Part shown: positions 10,876-23,743 of the stretch, one piece after another
Numbering within the stretch: the first letter of the stretch is position 1
Layout of the letters: the number at the start of each line of letters is the position of its first letter
DNA from: Anarhynchus alexandrinus
Taxonomy: Eukaryota; Chordata; Aves; Charadriiformes; Charadriidae
Assembly: GCA_008711295.1 (NCBI GenBank)
Contig: VUYV01000046.1
Span: forward strand, 2,852,617 to 2,916,616
Reading direction: 5' to 3'
DNA length: 64,000 nucleotides
The notes under the pieces: model-generated
The model's input: the letters and a program-made list of their open reading frames with translations, nothing else
Told to the model about the DNA's origin: nothing
Databases searched by the model: none
Position numbers and translations under genes: made by a program

Positions 10876-11718
10876 CAGAAACGGCACATGCAGCAGGTCC
10901 CGGGCACTCCTCTGCGGGGGCCAAGTACCGGCGCCATCACTGGGGGCTTCCTGCAGAGCTGCCAAGGAGGAGCCTGATGGGCTGCAGCAGCGCTGGCTCT
11001 TTGGAGCCGGCTGTAAGGAATGTGTGACCGGTGATGTACCCATGAGCAACTTTGCCTTTGTTCTTGTCCCACCTTGCCTGACCAGCTGCTGCTCATTGGA
11101 GCTGGAGAGCCAGGGAACAATGCTGCCTGGTGGGCGGTGCTGGGGCTGGCCAGCTCTGACTGCATCCTGGAGACTGTAAGGGAAGGCAGGAGGCCTTCAC
11201 CCCCAGGCAGTGACCCCAGCCTTCCCAGGGGTAGGTGTAATATTCCAGTCCCACCCTGTGCACCCATTGCCAGGCCTTGCTCGGCCCTGGGTCTAGCTTG
11301 GGGTCATCCTTTATGAGGGCACCCTTAAAGGAGGCTGTTATGGATTTACTGCCCATAAATATCTGGGTCAACATCTACCTAGTGACATAGCACGCATGCT
11401 GGAGGGGGAAAGCAGATGCCACAAGCACTGAGCACCTCTCTGGTGCAAGCTTTGCAAAATGTCCTTGAGAGTTTTTTTCCGCCCAAAGGCCAGCTGTTTT
11501 GCAATGTTGCTTCAGGTATTGCAAAGAGTTTCTTTCACCTATAGCTACCACTCCAGATGGGTGCAGGATGGACATGAACATTGTGCTTTGTCTGTCTGCT
11601 TATTCTAGGTGTCTCAAATACGCCACAAACTCACAAATGACACTGAATATTCATCTGTAGGTAACTGAATCATCTCTGTGCAGAATAATTCAGGTGCTTA
11701 AAGTTAGGAGTCTAGTAT
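10876..11718. other. GC-richer gene-less stretch between two LTRs
   Basis: The left ~400 bases are clearly GC-richer than the surroundings and contain GGAGCCGGCTG (10999-11009). That string also occurs in the LTR at 8870-9755, so part of it may be older LTR-derived DNA. Frames up to 150 codons on either strand have no recognisable domain. I cannot assign it. Confidence 0.5.
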
Positions 11719-12289
11719 TGAGTCAGGGGTATATGATAGAGATAACGACACATTCTGTACTAATTGGCTAGTAATGACATATAACCTAGAAAACAGGCCT
11801 GATAGTTTACTGAAAACCAGACGAAGCAAGAAGTCTTGTGAAGTTGTCAAGGACAGCTCCTGATAATGAACAAGAACCTGTCTGGAGAAGCAGCTGAAAC
11901 CGACCCTTCGGTCTGGACAAAGACCAAGGAAGAACTGAGTCTGCGCAAAAGCAAAAGGTTACTTGCGGTGATGAAGAGGAATCATCAGCCTTCATCCTCA
12001 CGACCCTCAGCGACCACCACCAGGAGGCAATGCGCAAGCGTAGTTGGGAGGAGTTTATGAAAATGATGTATTAGAGTTAATTTTAATACGAAGCGGGGAC
12101 AGGTCATGAATATGTATAGGCGTATTCGGAAATCTTATGTTTATGTGATTAAGTACTATATATATTTGAGAAAGCCGCTGCATTGGGTGCACACGATTGT
12201 GGTGGGGCGACCCCCCGTGCTGCCCGGCGCTGGATAAACATACCTACTTTACAACCATCTCGGTTGTGGAGTCTACTTTCCGCGCGTCA
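11719..12289 (+). mobile_element. Solo LTR with 4-bp target duplication
   Basis: The element runs from TGAGTCAGGGG to CGCGCGTCA, flanked by GTAT on both sides (11715-11718 and 12290-12293). It has LTR architecture on the plus strand: a TATA box (TATATATATTTGA, about 12156-12168), a GC-rich segment, a GATAAA poly(A)-like signal (12233-12238), then a T-rich/GT end with GGTTGTGGAGTC. A 4-bp duplication fits a class I (gammaretrovirus-like) element, but so short a match could occur by chance, so the left edge is less certain than the right. The 64-76-codon frames inside are not genes. Confidence 0.72.
12156..12168 (+). promoter_or_regulatory. TATA box of solo LTR
   Basis: TATATATATTT lies about 70 bases upstream of the LTR's poly(A)-like signal, which is the expected U3/R arrangement. 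Whether it still drives transcription cannot be told from sequence. Confidence 0.5.
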
Positions 12290-12525
12290 GTATTATTTTA
12301 GATATCCCAGAGTATCATGCCCGATCCCAACATGCCATTTCTCAGCTCTCCTGTAGGTCCTGTGTCATAAATAACAGCTCTAGGTGGATATCTCAGTCAT
12401 TCCAGGGCATCTAAAATATCTCTCCATATATATTTTTAGGTATTTTAATTATTTTCCTACATTGAGACATTTAAATTCAGTTGTATACAATCCGGTACTG
12501 AAAGATATCATAAGGGATGCAGTTC
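12290..12525. other. Short gene-less stretch
   Basis: Unique AT-rich DNA lies between the LTR and the MIR-like fragment. I see nothing in it. Confidence 0.5.
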
Positions 12526-12600
12526 TGTGCTGTAGTGGTTACAGTTCACATGAACCATTTTAGACCTCTGTGCCAAGATGGGTTGAACCCAGTCCTACAA
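12526..12600 (+). mobile_element. MIR-like tRNA-derived SINE fragment
   Basis: GCTGTAGTGGTTACAG resembles the box A region of MIR-type SINEs. GGGTTGAACCCAGTCC, about 46 bases downstream, resembles box B. Order and spacing fit the tRNA-derived head of an ancient CORE-SINE. The match is partial, and the 3' half (the CTCTGTGCCTCAGTTTCC part) is absent. Confidence 0.45.
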
Positions 12601-15228
12601 ATGTTGGATTTGTTGTGTTTTTGGTTTTTTTTGTGTTTTTTTTTATTTTATTTTATTTTATTTTAGCACTAGAGAACACCCTTTATTTTGACAAATAGGG
12701 AATTTCATCTACAAGGTATAATTATATGACTGAATAATGAACTGCTTATTGCAGTATACATATCTGTTAGGAACCCCTGCAAACGTAATGCCTGCCCAAT
12801 TGCCCTTTAGGAAATAATTCTGCAACACTGCATCAAGAATATAGCTCAATGCATTGGGTCATAGTAAGAAGAAAATAATTAATGTTAAAACACCACTGAT
12901 TTCAGTCTCTCCCACTAACAGTCATACTTTCAGCCTCAAGTTGCACATAAGTAGTCTGCTAAGTGTTCAGGCACTATGACACCTGTGTCCCAGGGGTCCA
13001 TCCAGGATTGCTTGCAATAACACAGAGGACAAGGAACATCAGTTTTTGAGCCCCTTCCCACACTTCCTGGGTTCTTTCTTGGGGTGTGCTGGTTTTGGAT
13101 GTGTCTCATCATACCTTTCAGGAGGTGACCGTGATTAACCTCTCTATCCTTTTGCACCACAGAGAGATATTGGGATTCTGTTTCCGTTTTCTCATATACT
13201 GTAGGCACTTTGGTATTTACTGGGGAAAAAAATGACGGCTACCTTTTATGGTACATAATTTTTCTTCCCAAAAGTCTCCCTAGTTTCTGGCTTGCCCTAT
13301 AGTATTTCAGTAGTTCCTTATGGTAAACTTTACACTTTCCTGGCCCAGGATTACAAAAAAAAAAAAAAAAGATTATAATTCACTTATTTTTATGAAAGCT
13401 TTTAATCTATAAATACTAATCTGATCCAATCTTCATATTCTATCTGTCTTTTTTGTTGGATTCTGGTGAGCTTCATGGTGTGCCTTCACACTGTCACATC
13501 CTCAATTATTCACCTTACATCATCCCTTTTTAACTGAGACAAGTTGGGGAAAAAAGTTTGAGAGGAAGGGGAAGACATAGCACACCCAGAAAAATTTAAA
13601 AAAATTGTGTAATGGATAGCCAAATTTATTTCACTTTTAAATCATGTTCTAAGTACTCTTTCTGTGAGTTGTCATAATACTCTTTCACTGAATGTCCTGC
13701 TACATATTTATTAAGGGCTATCTTGTTGGCTAATCATAACTTTATAGTTTATAATAGAGATTTCAGTTGACATGAGATAAAGATCTTGATCCAGGTTCTA
13801 TATTCAGCACTTCTGGTCAGGAGAGCCAGCTGATTCTTTCCTGAGATTAGCAGCGTAATGATCAGTGCTAGATGAAGTTCAGTTCCACAAACCCCTGTAA
13901 TGAGAAAGTCACGATGTTCAAAAGAAAACAGAGCTGTGCAAGAATCAGGCAGACGTTTTTAATGAACTCATAATAACAAGAAGAACTTTGCTTTCTGCAC
14001 ATGATTGCATCACAGGCCATGTTTCATACAATATCAAACACTGAAATAGAACTTCAAAAAACACACAATGTTTGTGTCTTCAATCTTACATTCTGTTAGG
14101 AGCAGCTGGAGAAGAAAAATCATAATTGGAAGAAAAGAAACTATTCAACTACTTTATCATCAGACAATTAAGATAGTTTGGCAAATTGTTTCAGAACCAT
14201 TAGAACACTCATGAAAATCTACTGATAAAAATGGAAAAATGTAAGCCCTCAAAAGCAGACTAAGTCACTAAAAAGCAACTTCTTCAGGCTTTTCTAATAG
14301 TTGGGATTGTTGTCTTCCACAGCAGCCCTTGCATGACATCCAGTTTCAAATACTGTGGTTCACATGAAGGTAAAATAAGTAAAATAAGTAAATAATTAAA
14401 TTGTGTTCTGTATGGTACTGCATTTCCCTAGTACATCTCTTGCTTTCTTATAGCCTGTAAGAAACCTCAAGAACTGAGATATCTGCTAGACCAAGAAGAA
14501 AATTCCATTTTGCAGAACTGCTGCATCTTAATAGAATCTTCTAAATAAGGTAAACAGGTAAAGGGAAATCTTGTCCCAAGGCAGACACACAAATGTAACA
14601 AAACAAATGTAAAAATTCTTATTTCCATCATGTCTTTAGTCCTAGATCTGTCTACCATCAGACAAATTCCTTGTTCACTGAGGAAGGAATTAGTGCTCGA
14701 CTGCTTGCTGTAGGACACAAAATTCTAATCAGGGAAAAAAAACCCACTTAATTAAAAATGGTATCTCAGTTGGAATATCATGTAGGCAGTTCAAACTGCT
14801 CAACAGTCTAATTTTATTCCAGTATGGCATATAGCTTCTGAAATCAATGGTATGACAGTAAAGAACAATCTATACTTGTTTAAGAAAAAAACCAAAAATA
14901 TTGTTTGAGACCCTGGGTTCATCATAAATGATCCAGGCTAAAATCACTTTAAATAAATCTATCTTTTCCATCTTATGACAAGATAAAAAGACTCACCAAT
15001 AATCTTTGACTGTGTAAACAATGACATTTTTATGTAATCATCAGAATGTGAATAAAAAAGGAAATAGAAAAGAGTCGTCTTATTTAAAGAAACTGTTTCA
15101 ATAGCCATAAATATATGAAAACCATCGATATTTACCACGGTGAAGAATTCAATCTTTTATGCCAGTCTTCTTTTCTTTAACGCACTTTCCTGCCACCTTT
15201 TGTGAACTCTAAGTGTCCTGTCTTCCAT
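12601..15228. other. Gene-less AT-rich stretch
   Basis: The stretch holds a (TTTTA)n repeat at 12641-12665 and an A16 run at 13355-13370. The frames (83-90 codons) have no recognisable domain. I see no other structure. Confidence 0.65.
12641..12665. repeat. (TTTTA)5 microsatellite
   Basis: Five uninterrupted TTTTA units follow a T-rich run. Confidence 0.92.
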
Positions 15229-15596
15229 GCCAAGTTTCCATCTGGCTTCTGTTCAGCAGTTTGTGTTTCAGTTGCTTCAAATAGGGGATTTGTACCCCCA
15301 AATTTCCCCTATCCCCAGGAGCACAATCAATGTCTTTTAATAGATGTGACATTATAGACATGTCTACTGTCATGCTGCTAACCACGCACATGTAAGAAAT
15401 GGAATGCTAAGCAATAAATTGCACTCATGCACCGAAAAACTTTATTAACAGGATATAAGGGTCACTGGATACTGGTCAGGCTTACACAGCCTTTTCTCTT
15501 CTTTCCTTGAATGCTCCTGTCCTTCCTATGCTCTTTCTCCTTCCTTTGCCTGATTCAAGTATGTGAACAGATCATGGCACACATCTGTTTTCTACC
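15229..15596. repeat. Diverged duplicated segment, copy 1
   Basis: This ~370-bp segment has a second copy at 16209-16592 in the same orientation. Shared landmarks in order are TGGCTTCTGTTCAG, a run of C after GAT-TT-TAC, TCTTTTAA-AGA-GTGAC or TCCTTTAACAGAAGAGATG, GCACATGTAAGAAATG versus ACACATGCAAGAAATG, TTATTAA, CTTCTTTCCT-AAATG-TCCTGTC, and TCATGGCACACATCTGT. The copies differ by many substitutions and small indels. I do not recognise the family. Confidence 0.8.
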
Positions 15597-15991
15597 TCCT
15601 TCATCAGACAGACAGAGCTTTTTGAAGCTTTCATAAGGTCATTGGCTTGAGGATAAGGATTTAGCACAAGCCTCATCTCTCACCCACCCTCTCTGTATAA
15701 AATCTATCTCAAAATATAGCTTCCAATTCACAGGAAAAATTGGTCACAGTTAAAACAGTCTTGTGAGATGTTTTGTACATTTTATTGGGGTGATGCACCT
15801 TGTGTGATTACAGAGGAGTACATGAGAATGAGAGAATGAGAATTCATGAGAATTCATCTTAACAGTCTTCAAAAGACGGTGAACTTTAAGAGTTTATTTA
15901 ATGGATAGTTTAAAAATTCTTTTTCCTGATATAGTCTGCAATGTCTTAGATGTATATGCTGCTAGAAATTGTTTTAAGTGCTCTTAAAACA

Positions 15992-16083
15992 AGTGACCCT
16001 GCTCTGGCAGGGGGGTTAGACTAGATGATCTTCAGAGGTCCCTTCCAACCCTGACCATTCTGTGATTCCGTCATTCTGTGATT
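15992..16083 (+). mobile_element. CR1 LINE 3' tail fragment
   Basis: GTGACCCTGCTCTGGCAGG, then GACTAGATGATCTTCAGAGG, then CCATTCTGTGATTC form the last ~90 bases of a CR1. The tail reads ATTCTGTG rather than ATTCTATG. A closely matching fragment lies at 23744-23825, so both come from one subfamily. This fragment sits between the two copies of the duplicated segment. Confidence 0.9.
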
Positions 16084-16208
16084 GTGTGCTCTGGCTATTT
16101 CAGTCCGTTTTGACTTTTAGACCAATTGTCCAGGCATTCTTGAATACTTAAGATATACTTGGGTACTTGGGTAATTAAGATATACTTAATACTAGTGCTG
16201 GTTGGCAA

Positions 16209-16592
16209 GCCAGGTTGTCATTTGGCTTCTGTTCAGATTGGCAATTCACCTGTTAACAGCTTCAGAAAGGAGATTTTTACCCCCCTAAATCTTCACAATT
16301 CCACGGGAGTGTAGTAAGTGTCCTTTAACAGAAGAGATGGCAAAGTCATATCTACTGATATACAGCTACTAAACACATGCAAGAAATGAAATTCTGGACA
16401 ATCAATTTAAGTCATATACAGAGAAATATTATTAAAATGGTTTATGAAATGTGCTCGTAGATGGTCAGACTTTTTCAGCCTTTTTTTCTTCTTTCCTCAA
16501 ATGGTGCTGTCCCTTCTATGCCTGTTTTCCTTTCTTTGAATCCTGCATGCCAGAAAGCAACACAAATAGGTCATGGCACACATCTGTCTTCT
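16209..16592. repeat. Diverged duplicated segment, copy 2
   Basis: This is the second copy of the segment at 15229-15596, about 980 bases downstream and in the same orientation. The opening TGGCTTCTGTTCAG and closing GGTCATGGCACACATCTGTC line up well. It contains the first part of a 90-codon frame (16461-16733) that the other copy does not preserve, which argues against coding function. Confidence 0.8.
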
Positions 16593-19402
16593 AAGGAGTT
16601 ATCCTATTTTAAATACTACATGAAACTACACCCTAATTTGATAAATTTGTTTTGGGTTTTATTTGCTTTGGAAGGGAAAGAGGGAAATTCAGTTAAGGCT
16701 GCTTTCATTCCATTCAGAATAACCAAACAGTAATTTCATATGCTTAAGCAATCCATTTTCAAATAACACCTTTAATTCAGATTAATTTTATTGAAAGTCT
16801 CTGTGTAGGAAAGCTTAAAAACTCACTTAAGTAACTATTAGGAACATTAAGGAAATCTGGAATAATAGACACACACACAAAATTACATCCTTGAAGTCCA
16901 TTTCATCACAGTAAAATAGAAGACAAGAAGAAAATTACACGTGTACATCTACATATCTAAACGGAGCTGCTCTTTACCCTGATGCAATACAGTAGTAGAT
17001 CACAACACAACACACAAGAATTCTCTTCATTTAAAACCACTGTGAAAGAGCAAAGCATCAGGAATAATGAGAGTACTTTTACTTGATCAAGAAGACATGC
17101 TGACAAAATCAAGTTTGCAGTTTAAAAAAAAAATGCTGTGGAGATTGCTTCGATATTGTTGTAATTGAGCCTAGTGAGGGTCTGAATCAGTCACGCCAAA
17201 AAACTGAGTCATGAACATCTTAGTGGAGTGTCCAGTGCACTTTGTAATGGTTCTTAGCTAAGGCTGAGAACTGTTTTCAGGGGGATCTTCTGTGTGTTTT
17301 AATTTGCAAATAGCTGCTTAATTTTTTTTAAATGAGCAAGACACTTCATTAGGAAAAAGTTGCTTGTCTGTAGATGAAGTTGAGCAAGAATGCATGCATA
17401 CACTAGAGTAGCAGAGCTACTTCATCAGGATGTAAGGGGCTCAAATACATTTCCTCACTCTGCCTAGTGTTGAGCAGTGATTTCAATGTTGGCAATGCTA
17501 CCTAAATGTTTTCCAAAGTAATATTTCATCTCAAATGAATTACTTCAATTATATACTCTGTCAGATCTCTGTTTTCTCTGGCCTTGTGGTAAGCGGGAGG
17601 GAAACTACAGCTTTAATTCCTCGTCCTTCACATTTGAATCTGTTAACCTGTTGTTTTGTTTTTTGGGGTTTTTTTGTATGGACTCTGTACCTTTCTTCAC
17701 AATTTTCTTCTATGACAGACTTTGAAAGATGTGACTTTTCACCTGTTTGGAGGAAAAAGATTTCAGACCTTATATGTTGAAGTCATTTCCTGCCCATCTG
17801 TAACCTAGAAATACCTAGACCTGTCCCTAAAGTAATGTATGACATAGAAAAGATGAAAAGTTTTTCATTAAGCCCAGATGAGTAAGCTTTCTTTCTTATC
17901 CGCTTTCTAGAGGATGAGGTGTTATGCTTATGTTTATTTAAATAACCATCCCAAAGACTTTAAAACCCTGAGATGAGGGATATTAATGTGAAGACTCTTC
18001 ACACTCAGAGGTAATCCTTTGTGGAAGTATCATATCTTTAAACAGTAAGATTAAATCCAGGCAGTCCCAAATGTGTGAGGGAAGCAGTTACAGGGAGTTA
18101 GCAGGAACTACAAAGTGGTTCTGTCAAGAATCAGTAGTTAAAACAATGGGGTAGCAAGCAGATGTCTGTGATATTTGGGGGGTGGAGTGGGAAAGGTATG
18201 TGAGACTACAGATATTAAAGACCTTTTTTATTAATGTGTTTGAAATATTTAATTCATAAATTAAAAATCAAATAAAATTAAAATTTGTGTTTGTTAGCCC
18301 AGACTACCTTTTCACTATAGAAAAACTCCCTGTGCAGACTTCATGTTATCATTTATGACTAAATCAGTCCAACAAAGTTCCCATGTACTCTAAAAGTTGA
18401 GTTTTCAGCGTGTCATGTCATTCACTCAAAAGTACTCAGCAATTTTGCCCTTAATCTCTCAAGCCTCCACTTTGCAGCACATTGCAAGGTGCAGAGGGAA
18501 AGCTACTAATTCACACACGCACATGTATAACCTTTAAACCAAAGTGTTAATTGAATAAAATGACTGTGGGGAGCTAGTATGCACCAAATTGATCCCTCAT
18601 TGAATTAATTCTACTTCATAAATAAAATTTAGTCTTAAAGCGGGATAAAAATGACAAGGGCAGTAAACCCAGATAATACCTTCAATTTAAACTCTCCTAA
18701 TACCTAGCTGTTGTGTAAAAGTCAATTAGTCATCGTCAGACATATTTTCTCAGAATATTCCCCTTGGAAAATATATTTAAAGGATAACAGTGATTGGCAT
18801 GTGGTATCAACAGATGGATGTTATTTTTCAAAAACAGTACTTGCAAGTGCTGTGGGAAAGAGCTTGATGAATACCATACGTCAACATTTTATAATGAATT
18901 TCATAAAAAAGTGGAGTGTAGAGAAAATATCTTTGTTCAAAATATTTCAGAAAAAAGGTACAGTACTCTTTTTAATTTTTTTCTCCCCTCCATTTCTATT
19001 TTTAAATGTTATTTTACTGTTGAGAATAAACATGTTGAAGAATTGATGCATGCATGCCCAGTCCAATTGAATAAAGAAATAAATAAAACCTAAAAAAGAG
19101 TAAATTTTCCCTCAGATACACTAGAAAAGTAGAAATTTAATATTCTTTTCATTTGAATAAGGAACATTTTCAATTTAACTTTTTGTCTCTGCAGCTCAGA
19201 ATTAAACTGAATTTCATTCATATATTCACGGTCTGTAATGTTTTGATGCACAAACAGTAGACAACATCTGCACAAGGTCCAGGTCTCTCCCTTCTACAGT
19301 TTAAGACAAGATCCTCATTACCTACTTAGATGTCTTCATCTGACATGTTCCCTGTCTTAAAAATTAGGTTTCCATTGGCAGAAGGAGTCAGCATTCAACA
19401 TA
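16593..19402. other. Gene-less AT-rich stretch
   Basis: No recognisable gene. The 111- and 99-codon frames around 18711-19093 overlap in different frames and are rich in Phe and Lys, as chance AT-rich frames are. The block at about 18520-18690 is AT-rich with homeobox-like TAATT cores, but I cannot claim function for it. Confidence 0.6.
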
Positions 19403-19694
19403 TCGTAGAATCATAGAATCATAGAGCGGGTTGGGTTGAAAGGGACCTTTAAAAGTCATCTAGTCCAACCCCCCTACAATGAGCAGGGACATCTTCAACT
19501 AGACCAAGTTGCTCAGAGCCCTGTTCAACCTGACCTTGAACGTTTCGGGGGATGAGGCATCTACCGCCTCGCTGGGCAACCTGTGCCAGTGTATCACCAC
19601 CCTCGTCCTAAATGATTTATTCCTCATATCTAGTCCAAATCTACTCTCTTTTGGTTTAAAACTATTACTCCTTGTCCTACCAACACTATTACAG
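19403..19694 (-). mobile_element. CR1 LINE 3' fragment
   Basis: The plus strand shows the reverse complement of a CR1 end: TCGTAGAATCATAGAATC, GGTTGGGTTGAAAGGGAC, CATCTAGTCCAACCCCC, GCAGGGACATCTTCAACTAG, GGGCAACCTGTGCCAG and TGGTTTAAAACTATTACTCC. It covers about the last 290 bases of the 3' region and has no ORF2. The 62-codon plus-strand frame at 19509-19697 is antisense noise. Confidence 0.92.
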
Positions 19695-22600
19695 TGATCT
19701 TATTAAGTATCAGGCACCTTACAAGTGGCCTTGATATTCAATTTTTCTATGCAGTTCAATGGGTTCCTTCTTTCTCCAGACCCTCATGGACAGACAATGG
19801 GCATGGATCTGTTACAATCTGCTGACAAGATGCCTCAGGTATTTCCAAGTTTGTGAGAAGCAGTAGCACAACTCAACAACTGAGTGATGCATGACAGGCT
19901 TATTGAAAGGTGACTTTCTGATAGCAGAATGTCATCAATGGCCTTCTCCCTTATATGTCACGTGCTCATCACATGTTCATCTGTGCTTATGGGCTCTGTC
20001 CTTCTGGCCAGACATACAGAATACCCTATGCTGGGAGGCAATGTCAGAGTCCACTTAAATATATAAAAGAAGCTCACAGTCTCTGAAGATTGACCTAAAA
20101 TACTTCACGCTGAAAAGGAAAACACCTATTTAAAGCAGTGAATTGACTGTTCTCAGCTATCTGGTCTTGTTTGCCTTTGTCAGCTTCATCTTTGTAAAAC
20201 CTTGGTGGATCTATATGGACAGGCTCCAAACTTTTTACACCAACCCCAAAATGGAGCTTCTCCCGGCTGTTTTTTATAGTGACCTTATGATTAAGCACTT
20301 ACTGAGAACATATAAGACCTAAGTTTGATTTCTTTCTCTGCCTGCTTGAAACACATATTTATTTTCTTGACAGTGAACTAAACATGAGGTTAGGTCCTGC
20401 TCCTCTCTAGAGGACAGCAGGAAGATGCCCTTTAATCACTTTACCAAAGGAAAGACACTGTAGGAAATGTCATGAGATCAGAAGGACACAATTTATAAGG
20501 GAACATCAAAGAACCACAATGATCAGAGCACTTTTCCTCTCTCTCATTTGGAAGGGAAACGTGATTTTTGACTTTGCCTACCAGATCTTTTCCAGTTGTA
20601 ATGGGGACCTCGATAGGTAGATTAGATGTAGACAGTGACACTTCATTTAATCCTAATGATTCCTACTTTTTGGATTTGCTGTCACCTAGTTTCACGTGGA
20701 GACAATGTGGTTTCCCTCTTTCTGTATAATGAATTCTGCAACTGTCTTTCTGGTTAGGGTATTCTTCAGAGGAACAAGAGTTACAGGTCTGACATTATTT
20801 AATTAAAAGAAGGTACTGCACATAAGATCTCATATTTTGGGTTTGATGAACCACCCCTGAGTTACAGAGGGGCCAAATGACAGAAACAATGCCAGCAGCA
20901 ACATCTCTTCATTTTGATGAAAGTTTGATGGAACAACTGCTGCTGGGCTGCAGTAGACAATCCTTAGGTATCCCTTCTGAACTGGCACTCTCAATTTAGG
21001 AATCTCAACCCCTTATCTCTGGCTCAGTTTCTGATCTGGCTGCGCATGCACCTCAGTTAAACTGCTTGCAGAACTACGTAATCTAAACTCACACAGCTCT
21101 TTTTCTTTTCTACCTCCATATTAGTTGTAGTCATACAGATGATATTTTTGTGAAATTTCAGTCAGTCTTTTGACTTTAGGGCTTTAGCTCTGTTTTTTCA
21201 AGTTCCTGGAATAAGGGAAATATTTATGAGTTGGGCCAAATTCTGACCTCACTTATTTGGACATAAAACTAGACCAAATCCATTGATCTACTTTTGATCA
21301 GTATAAACATAGCTGAATGCTAGCTGATATGGACAAATAATAAAAAATCATACTTTATAAAGCAAAATACAAAACTTCATATGGTGATAAGCACACTCAA
21401 TATGTACCTTACAACTATCCTATAAATCAGATTTGGCAGAAAGGCAGGCCCAGAAGTGGTGCACACTGACACACAGAAATGAAAAGGAATTTGGAGAATG
21501 AAGAGAGGGTGGATCTAAGTGACTAATTCTCAGCGAAACACTTATTTATATAATTTTCCTTTGTTAATGAGCTATTTATGAGAAGACCGTAAAATCATCT
21601 GATATATTCTTTTTGGTTATTATTGCCATTTATTCTGTACAGTTAAATGTGTGTATTGACACAAAGTAATTTTGACAGAACTATAAATACAGATGAACAG
21701 CAAAAGCATTTTTAATTTGCCAAGGAATTTTGTGATGTGACTTTTTTTTTTTTTTTTCCTACTGGAATACAGAATCAAGAAATACCTGTTAAAATAAAGA
21801 ACTGGGAAAAATGAAGTGTAGGCATTACAATTATTTTTTTCCAATATAAAATATTAATAGTAACAATTGCATTATTCTGATCTGGGGAAGTTCTAATAAA
21901 ACAAAAAAAAATGAGGAAAAGGAATTATTTCACACACTTAGCTGGTCAAGCTCTTCACTTTTTTTTCTTTCTAAGTAAGCTTTGTCAAAAAAGTTTACTT
22001 TCAAAGAATCACAGGTTTCTCATTTTATTGTGAAGTTTCTGCGCAGTTCTTGTCACAAACTTACTTGACTAAGTTCATTTCTGTACTTGAGAAGGTACGT
22101 TAAAGCTGTTTTTCCTCTTATCTTATCCAAGTTGGAACAAGGAACAAAGATTAAATAAGTCATAGTGATCCAATTATCATGATCATTCTACTAAAGGAGG
22201 CAAAAAAATGGTTGTATAACAAGTATATGCAAGTATGCAAGTATAACCTGAACACCTGGAAAGGTGCCTCCACTTGTTTTACAGGCCAGAGGAGAAACAG
22301 AGGTTGCCTCCATTCTGTGTGCAAGGAGGAGGACGCATGTTTCCAGCCCATCCATACGTAGAAAAGTTTGGGAAGATACTTGTTTATCCTAATACTGTAG
22401 TTTATCCTAGGATACAATTCAGAAATCAAGTTGTTTCGGCTTTTTTTGTAATCCTAACCTCACTCATTCATTTCATTTACAAGCATATTCTTTTCAGTTT
22501 AGAATTTTGTTTTAACAAAAACTGTGTAGCATAAAACATCAGGACACAAATTTCTCACCTTGTGTCTCCTCTATGAGCTATGGGATTGCATACAATTCAG

Positions 22601-23743
22601 AAACAGTATTGAAATACCTCCATTAACACAGTATTGGTGTTTTAAAATCCATTTTTGTCATCAGCAGTTTTTATTTATCATATTGGACTACAGCCCAGAT
22701 ACTCAAAGGTCTTTGAGTATGCAATGCCCATTATTTCACAGCAAATAGTTGCTTTCAATAACACTGAAATCCCTTTTGAAAAACACAAGCCTCATTCCTG
22801 CCAGAGCCAGGTCTCTGTAGGACAGCAAGAATCCCAAAGCTCAACAAGCTTTGCATCAGTTCTACAGGGTTTTGTTGTTTCAAAGCAATAACCTTTAGCT
22901 TTATCACAGCTCCTTTAGGAACTGCTTTCCAGACATACACTCTTCTGGGTGCCAATTGGCTTACACTCTTCATTATTCTGCTGGTACAGAGTAAAAATGC
23001 AATTCATCCATTCTTAAGGAGTCCTATTTTGACACAAGCTCGTAGAGTTTCAGTTGGCTGAATCCACTTCGTTTTTCTTTTCTTTATATGAAGCATGGTA
23101 AAATTGAATGTCTGTTTGGTCTAGGGAGCTGAGGAAGTCACTTCAAGAACTTTCACTGTTCAAGCAGGTAAAAGGGATATTTTAATTATTTTTTTTTTTT
23201 AACAAGATTGGAAATCTCTGCCTTATGGCAAGCAGTTGGTACTATGGTGACCCTCAGGCACTGGCTTATGAAGAAGGACGCATGTTCTTTTAGTACATGC
23301 AGATTGGCTTTCTGATAGTATGAACGACAGACTACGCTTTATCTCCTACAGTCACTGAACTCTCTTCAACTTACTAAAAGTGTTGACCAATGTCTCTAAA
23401 CTAGTATATCCCACCCAAATTGTCATGGATGGTCCCACTCATAGCTGCGCATGGATCACCAGGGCTTTGGTACCACTGGTATTACTTAAACCTTTACTCT
23501 TCAGTGGTGGCACACCAAGGGTGTTGACTCAGTCAGTCACTGTTAATTTTATTTAGTGCAAAGGTGTCATACAGTATGTTACTCACGCCTGTAATCACGC
23601 ATGCTGTGTCACTCCTGCTCATAGTAGCGAGGAACTATTATTTCCATGGGAAATCACAGCAGCAAAAACCTGACATCTCCCATGTTCTTGCTCTACTCTT
23701 CAGAGCATTATAATTTTCTGATAACATGGAGTATACCTGCTGT
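19695..23743. other. Gene-less AT-rich stretch
   Basis: No gene recognised. Frames reach 89 codons without domains. T-rich runs lie near 21740-21757. The rest looks unique. Confidence 0.6.

Noticed and set aside
11719..11724. Treating the left edge of the 11.7-kb LTR as certain
   Set aside because: The 4-bp GTAT match could be chance, so the edge is given with moderate confidence only.
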